From Pelagibacteraceae bacterium AG-422-I02 (GTDB lineage Bacteria; Pseudomonadota; Alphaproteobacteria; Pelagibacterales; Pelagibacteraceae), in the NCBI GenBank assembly GCA_003213555.1, contig QCMS01000003.1:33152-97151 (forward strand): a DNA stretch of 64,000 bases, read 5' to 3'. The notes beneath the pieces are model-generated. The model saw nothing but the letters and a program-made list of their open reading frames with translations, ran no database searches and had not been told where the DNA came from. The position numbers were made by a program, and so were the translations under genes. Position 1 is the first letter of the stretch; every line of letters begins with the position of its first letter. Positions 7,953 to 17,303 of this stretch are shown here, piece by piece.

Positions 7953-9641
7953 ATGAAAAAAATTAATTATATATATAAGATTACAGGACAAATCTTATTT
8001 GTCATTATATTTTTGTCCACATCGCCTGTTAAATCATTGGATAAGTTTAGTAATGCTGAACGTATTTCAAATTATTTTTCAGGCATATTACTTCTAAATG
8101 ATGATCAATACGAAGACTCTCATAGATTTTTAAAAAAATTAAATGGACTTGAAAGTAGTCATGTTGATTATTCAATAAAATATTTATATTCTTTGGTAAA
8201 TTCTGGAAATTTAAAGGAGGCGTTTAACTATTCTCAAAAAATTGAGAAGAAAAAACTTGATAGCTTTGAAAGTCTTCTAATCTCAGGAATTTTTTATCTC
8301 AAAAATTCCAATATTAGTCTAGCGCAGAAATATTTTTTCAAAGCAATGAATAGAAACTCAAGATTTGTTTTGAACAATTTTGTTTCTAATTCTCTTTATA
8401 ATTGGTCTAATTTATCCAATCTGCAAAAAGCCACATCAGATCTTAATAATCTAGATGAAAGATTCGAAAATCTGAAAAAAATACAAAATATTTTTTTAAA
8501 CTGTTATTTTGAAAGTTCAAATACAAGCGATATTTTTTTAAATGTAATCTCTGATTCAAAAACAGATTTTTCAAGATATAATTATTTTTATGCTTCGTAT
8601 GTTGCATCAACGGGAGATATTGATAGTGCAAAAGAAATAGTTAATACTGCTCTAGAACTTTATCCAAGAAATTTGTTACTTAACCAATATAAAATTAATT
8701 TGAGAGAAAGTAATAATATTTCGATATTTGATTGCAAACAAAAAAAACATGTAATTGCAGAAATTTTATATATAACTTCTAATGCTTTAGCTTCACAATC
8801 TTTGTATTCTCTCTCAAATTTTTATTTAAATATGGCTAAATATTTGAATGAAGATTTTTACTCTTACGATACATTATTAGCAGAAAATTATTATAAGGTT
8901 AATAATTTTGAGAAGGCAAAAAAAATTTATTATTATTTAAGAAATAAAGGAGAAGCGTTTAATTGGTATGCTTCTAAACAACTTGCGAGAATTTTTATTC
9001 AGAACAAAAATAAAAAAGAGGCATTTAGAATTTTAAAAACATCTTACATGAGTTTATCAAACAAAGAAATTTACGAAACATTTGATTATGCAGAGTTTCT
9101 AAAAAACAATGAAAATTTTGAAGACTCAATTCCACTTTATACAAAAATAATAAATCAAATTAATAAAGCGCATCCATTATATCCAGAAGCTACTGACGGA
9201 AGAGGAGTCGCCTACGAAAGAGCTGGTGATTGGAGCAAAGCTGAGAGAGATTTATTGGACTCATTAAAAGCTAATCCTGATCAAGCTTATGTAATTAATT
9301 ACTTAGCTTATTCTTGGCTTGAGCAAGGAATTAAAATAAAAAAATCTTTAAACATGCTTGAGAAAGCAAATAAATTAAGATCAAATGACCCTTATATTAC
9401 CGACTCCCTTGGTTGGGCGTTTTTTAAATTAGGAAATTATAAAGAGGCAAAAAAATATCTTCAATTAGCTGTAAGATTATTACCAGCAGATCCGACAGTT
9501 AACGATCATTATGGAGATGCTCTTTGGAAAAATGGAAATAAAATTCAAGCCAGATATTACTGGAACTACGTATTGAGTCTCAAAAAAACAGAAGAAAAGG
9601 TTAAAAAAAATATTAAAGATAAATTAATTGAAGGTCTTTAA
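7953..9641 (+). CDS. Exported TPR-repeat protein of unknown function
   Basis: A 562-residue protein with a signal peptide or N-terminal anchor (about 1-29) followed by helical repeats. C-terminal tetratricopeptide repeats are clear, with the Gly/Ala/Pro pattern in YERAGDWSKAERDLLDSL, LAYSWLEQG, DSLGWAFFKLGNYKEAKKYL and DHYGDALWKNGNKIQARYYW. The N-terminal half is divergent. It probably scaffolds protein contacts at the periplasmic side. Similar TPR proteins precede ispE in alphaproteobacteria, but their function is unassigned to my knowledge. Only 8 bp separate its ATG from the divergent UDG start codon, and ispE follows after 3 bp. Confidence 0.8.
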   Translation: MKKINYIYKITGQILFVIIFLSTSPVKSLDKFSNAERISNYFSGILLLNDDQYEDSHRFLKKLNGLESSHVDYSIKYLYSLVNSGNLKEAFNYSQKIEKKKLDSFESLLISGIFYLKNSNISLAQKYFFKAMNRNSRFVLNNFVSNSLYNWSNLSNLQKATSDLNNLDERFENLKKIQNIFLNCYFESSNTSDIFLNVISDSKTDFSRYNYFYASYVASTGDIDSAKEIVNTALELYPRNLLLNQYKINLRESNNISIFDCKQKKHVIAEILYITSNALASQSLYSLSNFYLNMAKYLNEDFYSYDTLLAENYYKVNNFEKAKKIYYYLRNKGEAFNWYASKQLARIFIQNKNKKEAFRILKTSYMSLSNKEIYETFDYAEFLKNNENFEDSIPLYTKIINQINKAHPLYPEATDGRGVAYERAGDWSKAERDLLDSLKANPDQAYVINYLAYSWLEQGIKIKKSLNMLEKANKLRSNDPYITDSLGWAFFKLGNYKEAKKYLQLAVRLLPADPTVNDHYGDALWKNGNKIQARYYWNYVLSLKKTEEKVKKNIKDKLIEGL

Positions 9642-9644
9642 TTT

Positions 9645-10481
9645 ATGGTTATTAAATCATACTCAAAAATAAATTTAACATTAAAAGTTAATTCTAGAAC
9701 TAAAAGTGGTTTACATGAAATTCAGACTTTTTACAGCTGGATAAATCTAATTGATAAAATCAATATTAACAAAATAAAAAAAAAAAAAGATAGAATTAGT
9801 TTTAAAGGTCCTTTTGCAAAATTAGTAAAAAATAAAAACAATACTGTGAATAAGCTTCTGAAAAGACTTAGAGAATTAAATTTAATTTCTAGTTATTATT
9901 CTATTGTAATTACAAAAAATATCCCTGTTTTTAGTGGTTTAGGGGGAGGTACAAGTAATGCAGCATTTATATTAAAATATTTGTTAAAAAATAAGATTAA
10001 TATCAGTTTATTAAATAAAATAGAGGAATTAATTGGATCTGATTTCAAACTTTTTTTCAATAATCAAGGGTACTTGAAAAATTTAGGTAAAATAATTGGT
10101 TTTAAAAAAAGACATAACTTTTGTTTTGTTCTTATTCAACCAAAAATAAAATGTTCAACAAAAGAGATTTATTCAAAAGTAAAAAATTTTTCAGTAAAAG
10201 AGAGTTTGAATAAAAATGTGGTAAATTCAAAAAAAAAACTTATGGATTATTTGTTAAAAAATAGAAATGATTTACAATTTATTGTTGAGAAAAAATACCC
10301 ACTAATTAAAAGATTATTAAAAGATATTAATAGTGAGAAGGGATGTCACTTTTCAAGACTGACTGGATCTGGGTCAGTTTGTTACGGTTTGTTTAGGGAT
10401 CAATTTATGGCAAAAAAAGCCTTATATAAATTAAAAATCAAATATCCTAAATTTTGGTTTTCAATAGCTAAAACTGTTTAA
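9645..10481 (+). CDS. ispE: 4-diphosphocytidyl-2-C-methyl-D-erythritol kinase
   Basis: GHMP-family kinase of the MEP isoprenoid pathway, phosphorylating CDP-ME at the 2-hydroxyl. The N terminus SKINLTLKVNSRTKSGLHEI carries the substrate-binding Lys/His region. The ATP loop is IPVFSGLGGGTSNAAFIL (about 96-113), and the third GHMP motif is RLTGSGSVCYGLF near the C terminus. In most family members the loop reads GLGGGSSDAA; here S-to-T and D-to-N changes are seen. Length 278 is normal. It follows the TPR gene and precedes tRNA-Gln. Confidence 0.92.
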   Translation: MVIKSYSKINLTLKVNSRTKSGLHEIQTFYSWINLIDKININKIKKKKDRISFKGPFAKLVKNKNNTVNKLLKRLRELNLISSYYSIVITKNIPVFSGLGGGTSNAAFILKYLLKNKINISLLNKIEELIGSDFKLFFNNQGYLKNLGKIIGFKKRHNFCFVLIQPKIKCSTKEIYSKVKNFSVKESLNKNVVNSKKKLMDYLLKNRNDLQFIVEKKYPLIKRLLKDINSEKGCHFSRLTGSGSVCYGLFRDQFMAKKALYKLKIKYPKFWFSIAKTV

Positions 10482-10488
10482 TTTTTGT

Positions 10489-10503
10489 GATATATGATAT
10501 ATC
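10489..10503. repeat. 15-bp AT-rich palindrome between ispE and tRNA-Gln
   Basis: GATATAT-G-ATATATC is a perfect 7-bp inverted repeat with a 1-bp centre, 15 bp before the tRNA. It contains TATGAT, which could serve as a -10 element for the tRNA. It is too AT-rich and lacks a T-run, so a terminator role is unlikely. I see no matching -35 box, so the function is undetermined. Confidence 0.35.
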
Positions 10504-10517
10504 TGACTTTTTAAAAT

Positions 10518-10591
10518 TGGGGCATAGCCAAGCGGTAAGGCAGCGGTTTTTGATACCGCCATCCTAGGTTCGAATCCTAGTGCCCCAGCCA
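10518..10591 (+). tRNA. tRNA-Gln (anticodon TTG)
   Basis: A complete cloverleaf of 74 nt. The acceptor stem pairs TGGGGCA with TGCCCCA, followed by discriminator G and an encoded CCA. The anticodon stem is GCGGT/ACCGC with loop TTTTGAT, giving anticodon TTG. The T-arm contains GGTTCGAATCC. The 5' U (T) and G73 are typical of tRNA-Gln. The tRNA 3'-end enzyme gene cca begins 7 bp downstream. Confidence 0.97.
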
Positions 10592-10598
10592 ATGACAT

Positions 10599-11861
10599 AT
10601 GCTTGATAAAAGTTTCAATTTCATTAAAAAAATTAAGAGAAACTTCTTCCCATTTTATAAAAATAAAGAGTTAAGGTTTGTTTTTAACAAGCTTCAGGAG
10701 GGTTTTCCAAAAGATACTATTGCCGCTAGATTTGTTGGAGGCTGTGTCAGGAAGTATTTATCTAATGATGAAATTGACGATGTCGATATAGCCACAATAT
10801 TAAATTCTGATGAAATCAAAGAAAAATTTAAAAATACTGATTTTAGAATTGTTGATACAGGTATTAAACATGGAACTATTACCTTGATATCTAAAAAATT
10901 TAAACTTGAATTAACAACATTAAGAAAAGATTTAGAAACAGATGGAAGGCATGCTGAAGTAGAATACATTAATAATTGGCAGCTTGATTCTGAAAGAAGG
11001 GATTTTACTATCAACGCTATTTATCTTGATATAAATGGAAATATTTTTGATCCTCAAAACGGAAAAAAAGATTTAAAAAATAAAATAGTTAAATTTATAG
11101 GCGATCCCCAAAAACGGATTGAAGAAGATTACTTACGAATAATACGATTTATTCGTTTTAAAATTATGTACGATTTCAAATTAGAGCCTACTACGTGCAA
11201 AGCAATCAAGCTTAATTTGAGTGGAGTTAAAAAGATATCAAAAGAAAGAATTTTAGTAGAGTTATATAAAATTTTAAATTTAAAAAATTTTATGAATTTA
11301 AATCAAAGTACAGATTTAAAAGAAATTTTCACTCTTATCTTTCCAGAATTTAAAAACCTTAGACGTTTAGAAAGATTAATTAAAATTTGCGACCACTCTC
11401 AAGTAAGCATAAATTTATTGTTGGCTATACTTCTTATAGATGACCAAGATACTCATGAATATTTTAGTCATAAATACAATATTTCAAACAATATTAAAGA
11501 CAATCTTAATTCTTTAGCTAAAAATTTTAGACTCATTAAACAAAAAAAAAGCTTCTTTAATAAAGACTTAGAAAAAAATATTTATTTACACAATAAAAAT
11601 TATTTAATTAATCTAAATATTCTTAACTTTGTTCTCAATTCAAGTACAAAACTTACAGATTTTTCTGAGATACTTAATAGAATATTAAAATCTAAAACTC
11701 ATAAGTTTAATATTGACGGTAAATATTTGATTGAAAATGGTATGCAACAAGGCACATTAGTGGGCAAGGCTTTAAAAGAGATTGAGGAGGAATGGATAAA
11801 AAACAATTTTCAAATTACTAAAGAGCGAGTCAAAGAAATAATTCATTCATACTCAAATTAA
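10599..11861 (+). CDS. cca: CCA tRNA nucleotidyltransferase / poly(A) polymerase family
   Basis: Class II nucleotidyltransferase that adds or repairs the tRNA 3' CCA end. The head domain has RFVGGCVRKYL (family G-G-x-V-R-D; here Lys replaces the usual Asp), the metal-binding DXD in DDVDIATIL, and the RRDFTINAIYLD motif that sets nucleotide choice. A neck and body region follows with ERILVELYKIL. At 420 residues it matches the alphaproteobacterial form, with no HD domain visible. The ATG at 10599 lies just after tRNA-Gln. The stop overlaps the greA stop in TTAA. Confidence 0.92.
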   Translation: MLDKSFNFIKKIKRNFFPFYKNKELRFVFNKLQEGFPKDTIAARFVGGCVRKYLSNDEIDDVDIATILNSDEIKEKFKNTDFRIVDTGIKHGTITLISKKFKLELTTLRKDLETDGRHAEVEYINNWQLDSERRDFTINAIYLDINGNIFDPQNGKKDLKNKIVKFIGDPQKRIEEDYLRIIRFIRFKIMYDFKLEPTTCKAIKLNLSGVKKISKERILVELYKILNLKNFMNLNQSTDLKEIFTLIFPEFKNLRRLERLIKICDHSQVSINLLLAILLIDDQDTHEYFSHKYNISNNIKDNLNSLAKNFRLIKQKKSFFNKDLEKNIYLHNKNYLINLNILNFVLNSSTKLTDFSEILNRILKSKTHKFNIDGKYLIENGMQQGTLVGKALKEIEEEWIKNNFQITKERVKEIIHSYSN

Positions 11862-12334
11862 ATATACTGAACATCTAGTATTTCAAAGCTTTTTTCACCC
11901 GAGGGTGTATTTACTGTTACCATCTCACCTTTATCTTTTCCAATTAAAGCTTTTCCTATTGGGCTTTTAAAAAAAATTTGATTTTTTTTAATATCGGCCT
12001 CGTCTTGTCCAACCAATTTATAAGTAATTTGTTTGTCCGTCTCAAGATCTTGAAGTTTTATGGTAGAACCAAAAATAACTTTCCCGTCATTTTCAATCTT
12101 AGTTACATCAATTACATTAGCTCGAGCAATTAAATCATTAATTGCGATTACTCTACTTTCAATTAAAGCTTGTTGTTCTTTTGCTGCATGATATTCAGCA
12201 TTTTCTTTTAAATCTCCGTGAGACCTAGCTTCGGCTATTGCTTCCACAACTTTTGGTCTTTGAACATTTTTCAAATCTTCTAATTCTGCTTTTAAATTTT
12301 GAAGACCATTAACCGTTATTGGTTCTTTATCCAT
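11858..12334 (-). CDS. greA: Transcription elongation factor GreA
   Basis: Rescues backtracked RNA polymerase by stimulating transcript cleavage. The N-terminal coiled coil holds ARSHGDLKENAEYHAAKEQQ, which includes the acidic tip residues (D and E) that act at the RNAP active site. The C-terminal FKBP-like domain contains SPIGKALIGKDKGEMV. I use the ATG at 12334 because GGAG lies 7-10 nt upstream. The track start at 12346 is a GTG inside hemF. Length is 158 residues, as usual. It overlaps neither the hemF coding end nor its own neighbour except cca by 4 bp. Confidence 0.95.
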   Translation of the reverse strand: MDKEPITVNGLQNLKAELEDLKNVQRPKVVEAIAEARSHGDLKENAEYHAAKEQQALIESRVIAINDLIARANVIDVTKIENDGKVIFGSTIKLQDLETDKQITYKLVGQDEADIKKNQIFFKSPIGKALIGKDKGEMVTVNTPSGEKSFEILDVQYI

Positions 12335-12336
12335 TA

Positions 12337-13161
12337 TTATCTCCACTTAGCCTCAGGTGGTAAAGACATTAAAATAGAATCAATATTACCTCCAGAGTTT
12401 AAACCAAATTTTGTTCCTCTATCATAGAGGAGATTAAACTCTACATATCTTCCGCGTTTAAGCAATTGTTTTTCCTTATCTTTTTTTGTGTATTTAAATT
12501 TTTTCTTTCTATTGATTAATTTATTCGAAATATCAATAAAAGTTAATCCGAGTTCTCTCACAAATTTGAAGTTTTTAATCCAATCTTTAGTTTCATAATC
12601 AAAAAAAATTCCACCGATACCTCTAGCTTCTTTCCTATGGGGTAGATAAAAATATTCATCACACCACTTTTTATATTTTTTATAATTTTTATAATTTTGT
12701 AGGCAAATTTTTTTAAGATTATTATGGACAATTTGACTTTCTTTTTTGTCTTCATGACTAGGCGTTACATCCATCCCTCCACCAAACCATTCTTTGGATG
12801 TAACTATAAATCTAGTGTTAAAATGGATTGCAGGAATCTTTGGGTTTTTCATATGTGCAACCACAGAAATACCCGAAGCCCAATACTTGCCATGATTTTC
12901 GGCACCAAGAATATTTGATCTAAATTTTTTTGGAAACACACCCGAGACAGTTGATTTATTAACCCCAACTTTATCAAAAATCTTTCCTTTAGTTAATAAA
13001 TAAGAAGTTCCACCACCTTCTTTAATATTTTTTTTATACCAATCTCGTTTAGAAAATTTTAATTTATTATCTTCCAGATTTTCAAAAGATTTACATATCT
13101 GAACTTGGAGGTATGAAAACCAACTATCAGCCATTTTTTTTCTATAATCAGATGTAGTCAT
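12337..13161 (-). CDS. hemF: Oxygen-dependent coproporphyrinogen III oxidase
   Basis: Converts coproporphyrinogen III to protoporphyrinogen IX in haem synthesis using O2. Family blocks are KEWFGGGMDVTPSHED (active-site region), HFNTRFI, FYLPHRKEARGIGGIFFDY, GRYVEFNLLYDRGTKFGL and the C-terminal ILMSLPPEAKW. At 274 residues it is slightly short of the usual 280-300. It shares 1 bp with the upstream trmL stop and is followed by greA. Presence of HemF fits an aerobic lifestyle. Confidence 0.95.
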   Translation of the reverse strand: MTTSDYRKKMADSWFSYLQVQICKSFENLEDNKLKFSKRDWYKKNIKEGGGTSYLLTKGKIFDKVGVNKSTVSGVFPKKFRSNILGAENHGKYWASGISVVAHMKNPKIPAIHFNTRFIVTSKEWFGGGMDVTPSHEDKKESQIVHNNLKKICLQNYKNYKKYKKWCDEYFYLPHRKEARGIGGIFFDYETKDWIKNFKFVRELGLTFIDISNKLINRKKKFKYTKKDKEKQLLKRGRYVEFNLLYDRGTKFGLNSGGNIDSILMSLPPEAKWR

Positions 13162-13610
13162 TATTTTAATAAGTTATTTTGCCTAAGAGCTTCAGTAGAA
13201 ATAATTGCTACGCTCATAGCTACATTAAGTGATCTAGTCTTTTTATTCATAGGAATTTTCACTTTATTTTTTATTGTTTTATGTAGACTTTCTGGTACTC
13301 CAGCACTTTCTCTCCCAAACAACAGAATATCATTCTTTTTGAAATTAAATCTAATATAATTTTTTTTAGCTTTAGTTGTCATAAGCACGATTCTTCTTTT
13401 TTTATTTTTACTTAAAAAATTATCATAATCCTCGTACCGAAAAATTTTACCAAATCCCAGATAATCCATAACGACACGTTTAAATCTAGGGTCATGTAAA
13501 TCGAAGCCACAAGGCTCAATAATATGAATTTTAAGTTTTAAGCAAGCACCTAATCTTATTATGGCCGCTGTGTTTTGAGGTATATCGGGTTTATATAGAG
13601 CTATGTGCAT
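13161..13610 (-). CDS. trmL: tRNA (cytidine/uridine-34-2'-O)-methyltransferase TrmL
   Basis: SPOUT-fold RNA methyltransferase that modifies wobble position 34 of tRNA-Leu isoacceptors. The N terminus MHIALYKPDIPQNTAAIIRL is characteristic of the YibK/TrmL group. The knotted SAM site is formed by LLFGRESAGVPESLH, VKIPMNKKTRSLNVAMSVAI. Length 149 equals the family core. It is the first gene of trmL-hemF-greA and is divergent from petABC across 89 bp. Confidence 0.93.
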   Translation of the reverse strand: MHIALYKPDIPQNTAAIIRLGACLKLKIHIIEPCGFDLHDPRFKRVVMDYLGFGKIFRYEDYDNFLSKNKKRRIVLMTTKAKKNYIRFNFKKNDILLFGRESAGVPESLHKTIKNKVKIPMNKKTRSLNVAMSVAIISTEALRQNNLLK

Positions 13611-13699
13611 TATTATTGCTTAATTTATGTGTCATTCTGACCCTAGAGTATTTAAAAACATAGTTTAAATAATTAAATATATTATAAACACAAACATTA
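13611..13699 (+). promoter_or_regulatory. Divergent trmL/petA intergenic region, probable petABC promoter
   Basis: This 89-bp gap is among the longer ones here and must hold promoters for two units. Near petA it contains TTTAAA-type words at 13651, 13664 and 13673 and a TATAAA-like -10 around 13683. I see no convincing -35. Direct A/T repeats could be a response-regulator target, but this is weak. Confidence 0.3.
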
Positions 13700-14221
13700 A
13701 TGAGCAAAGAAGAAAAAAAAGTAAATCGTAGAGACTTTTTATTTACAGCTAGTTACACTATTGGAGCAGTAGGAGTTGGAGCAGTAATTTGGCCAATGAT
13801 AGACCAAATGAATCCAGATAAAGCTCAACAAGCTCTAGCAACTACAGAAGTTGACATTAGTAGTATAGAACCCGGCAAATCAATTACTGTTTTATGGAGA
13901 GGAAAACCGATATTTATAAAAAAAAGAACATCAGATGAGATAGCCGAGGCCAGGGCGGTAAAATTGGACGATTTGCCTGATCCTCAAAAAGATGAGGATA
14001 GGGTAAAAGATGGCAAAGATGAATGGTTGGTGATGCTAGGGGTTTGCACACATCTTGGATGCGTGCCTTTAAAAGATAAAGGTGACTTCAATGGATGGTT
14101 TTGTCCTTGCCATGGTTCACATTACGATGTATCAGGCAGAATAAGAAAGGGACCAGCTCCAACAAATATGGAAATACCAAAGTTTGAATTTGTTGATAGC
14201 AATACAATTAAGATTGGATAA
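13700..14221 (+). CDS. petA: Ubiquinol-cytochrome c reductase Rieske iron-sulfur subunit
   Basis: The electron-accepting Rieske subunit of the cytochrome bc1 complex, anchored in the inner membrane with its 2Fe-2S domain in the periplasm. A Tat-type N terminus (RRDFLF) precedes the transmembrane helix TASYTIGAVGVGAVIWPM. The cluster boxes are CTHLGC (about 115) and CPCHGS (about 133), followed by the GPAP loop (RKGPAPTNM). Length 173 is typical for alphaproteobacteria. It is the first gene of petABC, with 6 bp to petB. Confidence 0.98.
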   Translation: MSKEEKKVNRRDFLFTASYTIGAVGVGAVIWPMIDQMNPDKAQQALATTEVDISSIEPGKSITVLWRGKPIFIKKRTSDEIAEARAVKLDDLPDPQKDEDRVKDGKDEWLVMLGVCTHLGCVPLKDKGDFNGWFCPCHGSHYDVSGRIRKGPAPTNMEIPKFEFVDSNTIKIG

Positions 14222-14227
14222 ATAATT

Positions 14228-15487
14228 ATGAGTGAACACGAATACGTACCAAAATCTAAAGCAGGAAAATGGTTTAACGATCGTTTACCTTTGCTTACGC
14301 TTGGAGCACATCTAACAGATTACCCAACTCCTAAAAATTTAAATTATTGGTGGACCTTTGGTGGAATTTTAACTTTTTGTTTGATAACTCAAATAGTTAC
14401 AGGAATTGTTTTAGCAATGCATTACGTCGCTCATGCAGATTTAGCTTTTGCAAGTGTGGAACACATTATGAGAGATGTAAATTATGGTTGGTTAATAAGA
14501 TATATCCATAGCAATGGTGCATCTATGTTTTTCCTAGCAGTTTACATACACATTTTTAGATCTTTATTTTACGGGTCATATAAATCACCAAGAGAAGTTA
14601 TTTGGATAATTGGTCTTATGATTTATTTATTAATGATGGCAGCAGCTTTCATGGGTTACGTTTTGCCTTGGGGTCAAATGAGTTTCTGGGGTGCAACAGT
14701 TATAACTAACTTATTTAGTGCGATACCATTAGTTGGAGACAGTATAACAACTTGGTTATGGGGAGCATATTCTGTAGATAACCCAACATTAAATAGATTT
14801 TTTAGTTTACATTATTTAATACCTTTTTTGATTTTAGGATTAGTAGTTTTACACATTTGGGCATTACATGTTCCAGGAAATAATAACCCTGTAGGAATTG
14901 ATATAAAGAAACCTTCTAAAGATACAGTGCCATTCCATCCATATATAACAATTAAAGATGCTTTTGCGCTTTTAGTATTTATGATCATATTTGCTGGATT
15001 TGTATTCTTCACGCCTAATGTTTTGGGTCATTCTGATAATTATATTCCGGCTAATCCGTTAGTAACACCAGCACATATTGTACCAGAATGGTATTTATTA
15101 CCCTTTTATGCAATCTTAAGATCTGTTCCAGATAAATTAGGCGGGGTGATTTTAATGTTTGGAGCAATCTTTATCTTATTTGTATTACCGTGGCTGGATA
15201 CTTCTAAAGTTAGATCGGCAGTATTCAGACCAATTTACAGACAGTTTTACTGGATATTTGTTTTAGACGTTTTAATGCTTGGTTATGTTGGTGCTATGCC
15301 AGCTGAAGGAATTTACTTAGTATTAGCTAGAGTGGGAACTATTTACTATTTTGCTCATTTTATAATTGTAATGCCAGTAGTTGGATTGTTAGAGAAAACA
15401 GATCCGATTCCTATGAGCATCTCCGAGCCAGTATTAACCGGAGGAGCAGAACCATCTTTGGCTAGGAAGGTTAATGATAAAGTTTAA
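14228..15487 (+). CDS. petB: Cytochrome b of the bc1 complex
   Basis: The membrane core of complex III, holding two b haems and both quinone sites. It has about eight hydrophobic helices. The Qo-site PEWY motif is present in [17 protein letters not shown], and paired haem-ligand histidines are in [19 protein letters not shown] and [19 protein letters not shown]. Length is 419 residues. Its 3' end overlaps petC by 14 bp, implying translational coupling. Confidence 0.98.
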   Translation: MSEHEYVPKSKAGKWFNDRLPLLTLGAHLTDYPTPKNLNYWWTFGGILTFCLITQIVTGIVLAMHYVAHADLAFASVEHIMRDVNYGWLIRYIHSNGASMFFLAVYIHIFRSLFYGSYKSPREVIWIIGLMIYLLMMAAAFMGYVLPWGQMSFWGATVITNLFSAIPLVGDSITTWLWGAYSVDNPTLNRFFSLHYLIPFLILGLVVLHIWALHVPGNNNPVGIDIKKPSKDTVPFHPYITIKDAFALLVFMIIFAGFVFFTPNVLGHSDNYIPANPLVTPAHIVPEWYLLPFYAILRSVPDKLGGVILMFGAIFILFVLPWLDTSKVRSAVFRPIYRQFYWIFVLDVLMLGYVGAMPAEGIYLVLARVGTIYYFAHFIIVMPVVGLLEKTDPIPMSISEPVLTGGAEPSLARKVNDKV

Positions 15488-16256
15488 TCTAAAACTAATC
15501 GTTTTATCCTTTTTATTACTTTTCTCACTTAGACCGATACAAAGCGCTGAAATGGTTGATCCAATTAAAGTGGATTGGAGTTTTAAAGGATTAACAGGAA
15601 CTTTTGATAGAGCATCACTACAAAGAGGCTTTCAAGTTTATAAAGAAGTCTGTGCTTCTTGCCACTCAATGCAATACCTTAGCTATAGAAACTTAGGAGA
15701 GCCTGGAGGACCTGAGTTTTCAGAACAAGAGGTAAAAGCTATTGCTGCTAGCTTCGAAATAGAAGATGGTCCAGACTCTCAGGGAGAAATGTTTACTCGA
15801 CCAGGAAAACCTTCAGATAAATTTAAGAGCCCATACCCTAATGTCCAAGCTGCAACAGCTGCTAACGGTGGAGCATACCCGCCTGATATGTCAGTTTTAG
15901 TTAAAGCAAGAAAAGGAGGAGCTAATTACATATATTCAGTTCTTGTCGGTTACGAAGACCCTCCTCCAGGTGTAACTCTTGATGACGGTGTTTATTACAA
16001 TAAATATATGGCCGGCAATAAGATTAAAATGCCAAATAATTTAATGGATGGCCTAGTTGAATATGCAGATGGCACCGAGTCCACTGTTGATCAAATGGCT
16101 AAAGATGTAACAACTTTTTTAGCTTGGGCAGCTGAGCCTGAATTAGAAGAAAGACACAGAACAGGTGTAAAAGTAATTATCTATTTAATCCTTTTAACTA
16201 CTTTAGTATATTTAAGCATGAAGAAAATCTGGTCACGGGTTGACACGGAAGTATAA
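15474..16256 (+). CDS. petC: Cytochrome c1 of the bc1 complex
   Basis: Periplasmic c-type cytochrome subunit of complex III that passes electrons to soluble cytochrome c. A signal peptide (about 1-24, ending IQSA) is followed by the haem site [16 protein letters not shown]. The distal Met ligand region is probably [11 protein letters not shown], and a C-terminal transmembrane anchor is [16 protein letters not shown]. Length is 260 residues. It overlaps the convergent ychF gene by 24 bp, so its C-terminal codons are constrained in two frames. Confidence 0.97.
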   Translation: MIKFNLKLIVLSFLLLFSLRPIQSAEMVDPIKVDWSFKGLTGTFDRASLQRGFQVYKEVCASCHSMQYLSYRNLGEPGGPEFSEQEVKAIAASFEIEDGPDSQGEMFTRPGKPSDKFKSPYPNVQAATAANGGAYPPDMSVLVKARKGGANYIYSVLVGYEDPPPGVTLDDGVYYNKYMAGNKIKMPNNLMDGLVEYADGTESTVDQMAKDVTTFLAWAAEPELEERHRTGVKVIIYLILLTTLVYLSMKKIWSRVDTEV

Positions 16257-17303
16257 TACGTCTCCATCTTTTACAATATAATCTTTACCTTCAATTCTTA
16301 GTTTTCCATTTTCCTTACATTTTTCTGCGCCACCAAATTTAATAAAATCTTCATATGTTACGGCCTCTGCTCGAATAAAATTTTTTTCAAAATCAGTATG
16401 GATTACGCTCGCCGCTTGTGGCGCTAGAGTATTTTTTTCTACTGTCCAAGCTCTACTTTCCTCTGGCCCAGATGTAAAAAATGTATCGAGGTTTAAAAGA
16501 TCATAACCTTCTTTTATTAACTGATTTAAACCAGTTTTATTTAGACCTATTTCTTTCATGAAAGTCTCCCTTTCATTATTGTCTAATCCCATGATCTGAT
16601 CTTCTATATCTACACAAATGGTTACTATTTTCTCATCAGGGCATTTTCTTTTCACGTCTTCCGTAAAAGTATTGCCTGTTGCTAAACTTTCTTCATCAAC
16701 ATTACAAACTATAATTTTAGGTTTGATACTTAATAAACCTAGTGTAGTTAAAAACTTTTTCTCAAATTCATTATTTAAAATTACCTCCATGCCTTCATTT
16801 AATTGTTCTAATTTTTCCTCAAGAATTTTTACCTCTTTTTCTTGAAGTAATTTTTTTTTACCTTTTTCAAGTTTTTTTTGAATGATATCTAGATCAGAAA
16901 GTACTATTTCAGTTTTGATAGTTTCAAGGTCTTCAACTGGATTAATTTTTGAATTAACGTGGGTAATTTTTTCAGATTCAAAGCATCTTACTAAGTGAAC
17001 TATTGCATCGACTTCTCTGATATGAGAAAGAAATTTATTTCCTAATCCCTCTCCTTTTGAAGCTCCTTTAACAAGTCCAGCAATGTCTACAAATGTAATA
17101 TTGGTGTATATTTTTTTTTTTGAATTAGATAGTTTTGTTAATTTATCTAACCTTTCATCAATTACATCAACAATTCCTATGTTTGGATCTATAGTACAAA
17201 AAGGAAAGTTTGCTGCTTCAGCATTTTTAGAAGCTGTTAAAGCATTAAATAATGTTGACTTCCCTACGTTCGGAAGTCCGACAATTCCACACTTAAATCC
17301 CAT
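16233..17303 (-). CDS. ychF: Redox-regulated ATPase YchF (Obg-like)
   Basis: A universally conserved P-loop ATPase of the OBG family, ribosome-associated. G1 is GLPNVGKSTLFNALT, the ANFPFCTIDPN switch region follows, and G3 is DIAGLVKGASKGEGLGN. A coiled-coil insertion lies around 130-180, and the C-terminal TGS domain ends in [15 protein letters not shown]. Length 356 is normal. It overlaps pth by 11 bp at its start and petC by 24 bp at its end. Last gene of prs-rplY-pth-ychF. Confidence 0.96.
   Translation of the reverse strand: MGFKCGIVGLPNVGKSTLFNALTASKNAEAANFPFCTIDPNIGIVDVIDERLDKLTKLSNSKKKIYTNITFVDIAGLVKGASKGEGLGNKFLSHIREVDAIVHLVRCFESEKITHVNSKINPVEDLETIKTEIVLSDLDIIQKKLEKGKKKLLQEKEVKILEEKLEQLNEGMEVILNNEFEKKFLTTLGLLSIKPKIIVCNVDEESLATGNTFTEDVKRKCPDEKIVTICVDIEDQIMGLDNNERETFMKEIGLNKTGLNQLIKEGYDLLNLDTFFTSGPEESRAWTVEKNTLAPQAASVIHTDFEKNFIRAEAVTYEDFIKFGGAEKCKENGKLRIEGKDYIVKDGDVLYFRVNP

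Noticed and set aside
13651-13678. TTTAAA-type repeats ahead of petA as a PetR/OmpR binding site
   Set aside because: Spacing is irregular (13 and 9 bp) and such words are common at this base composition.
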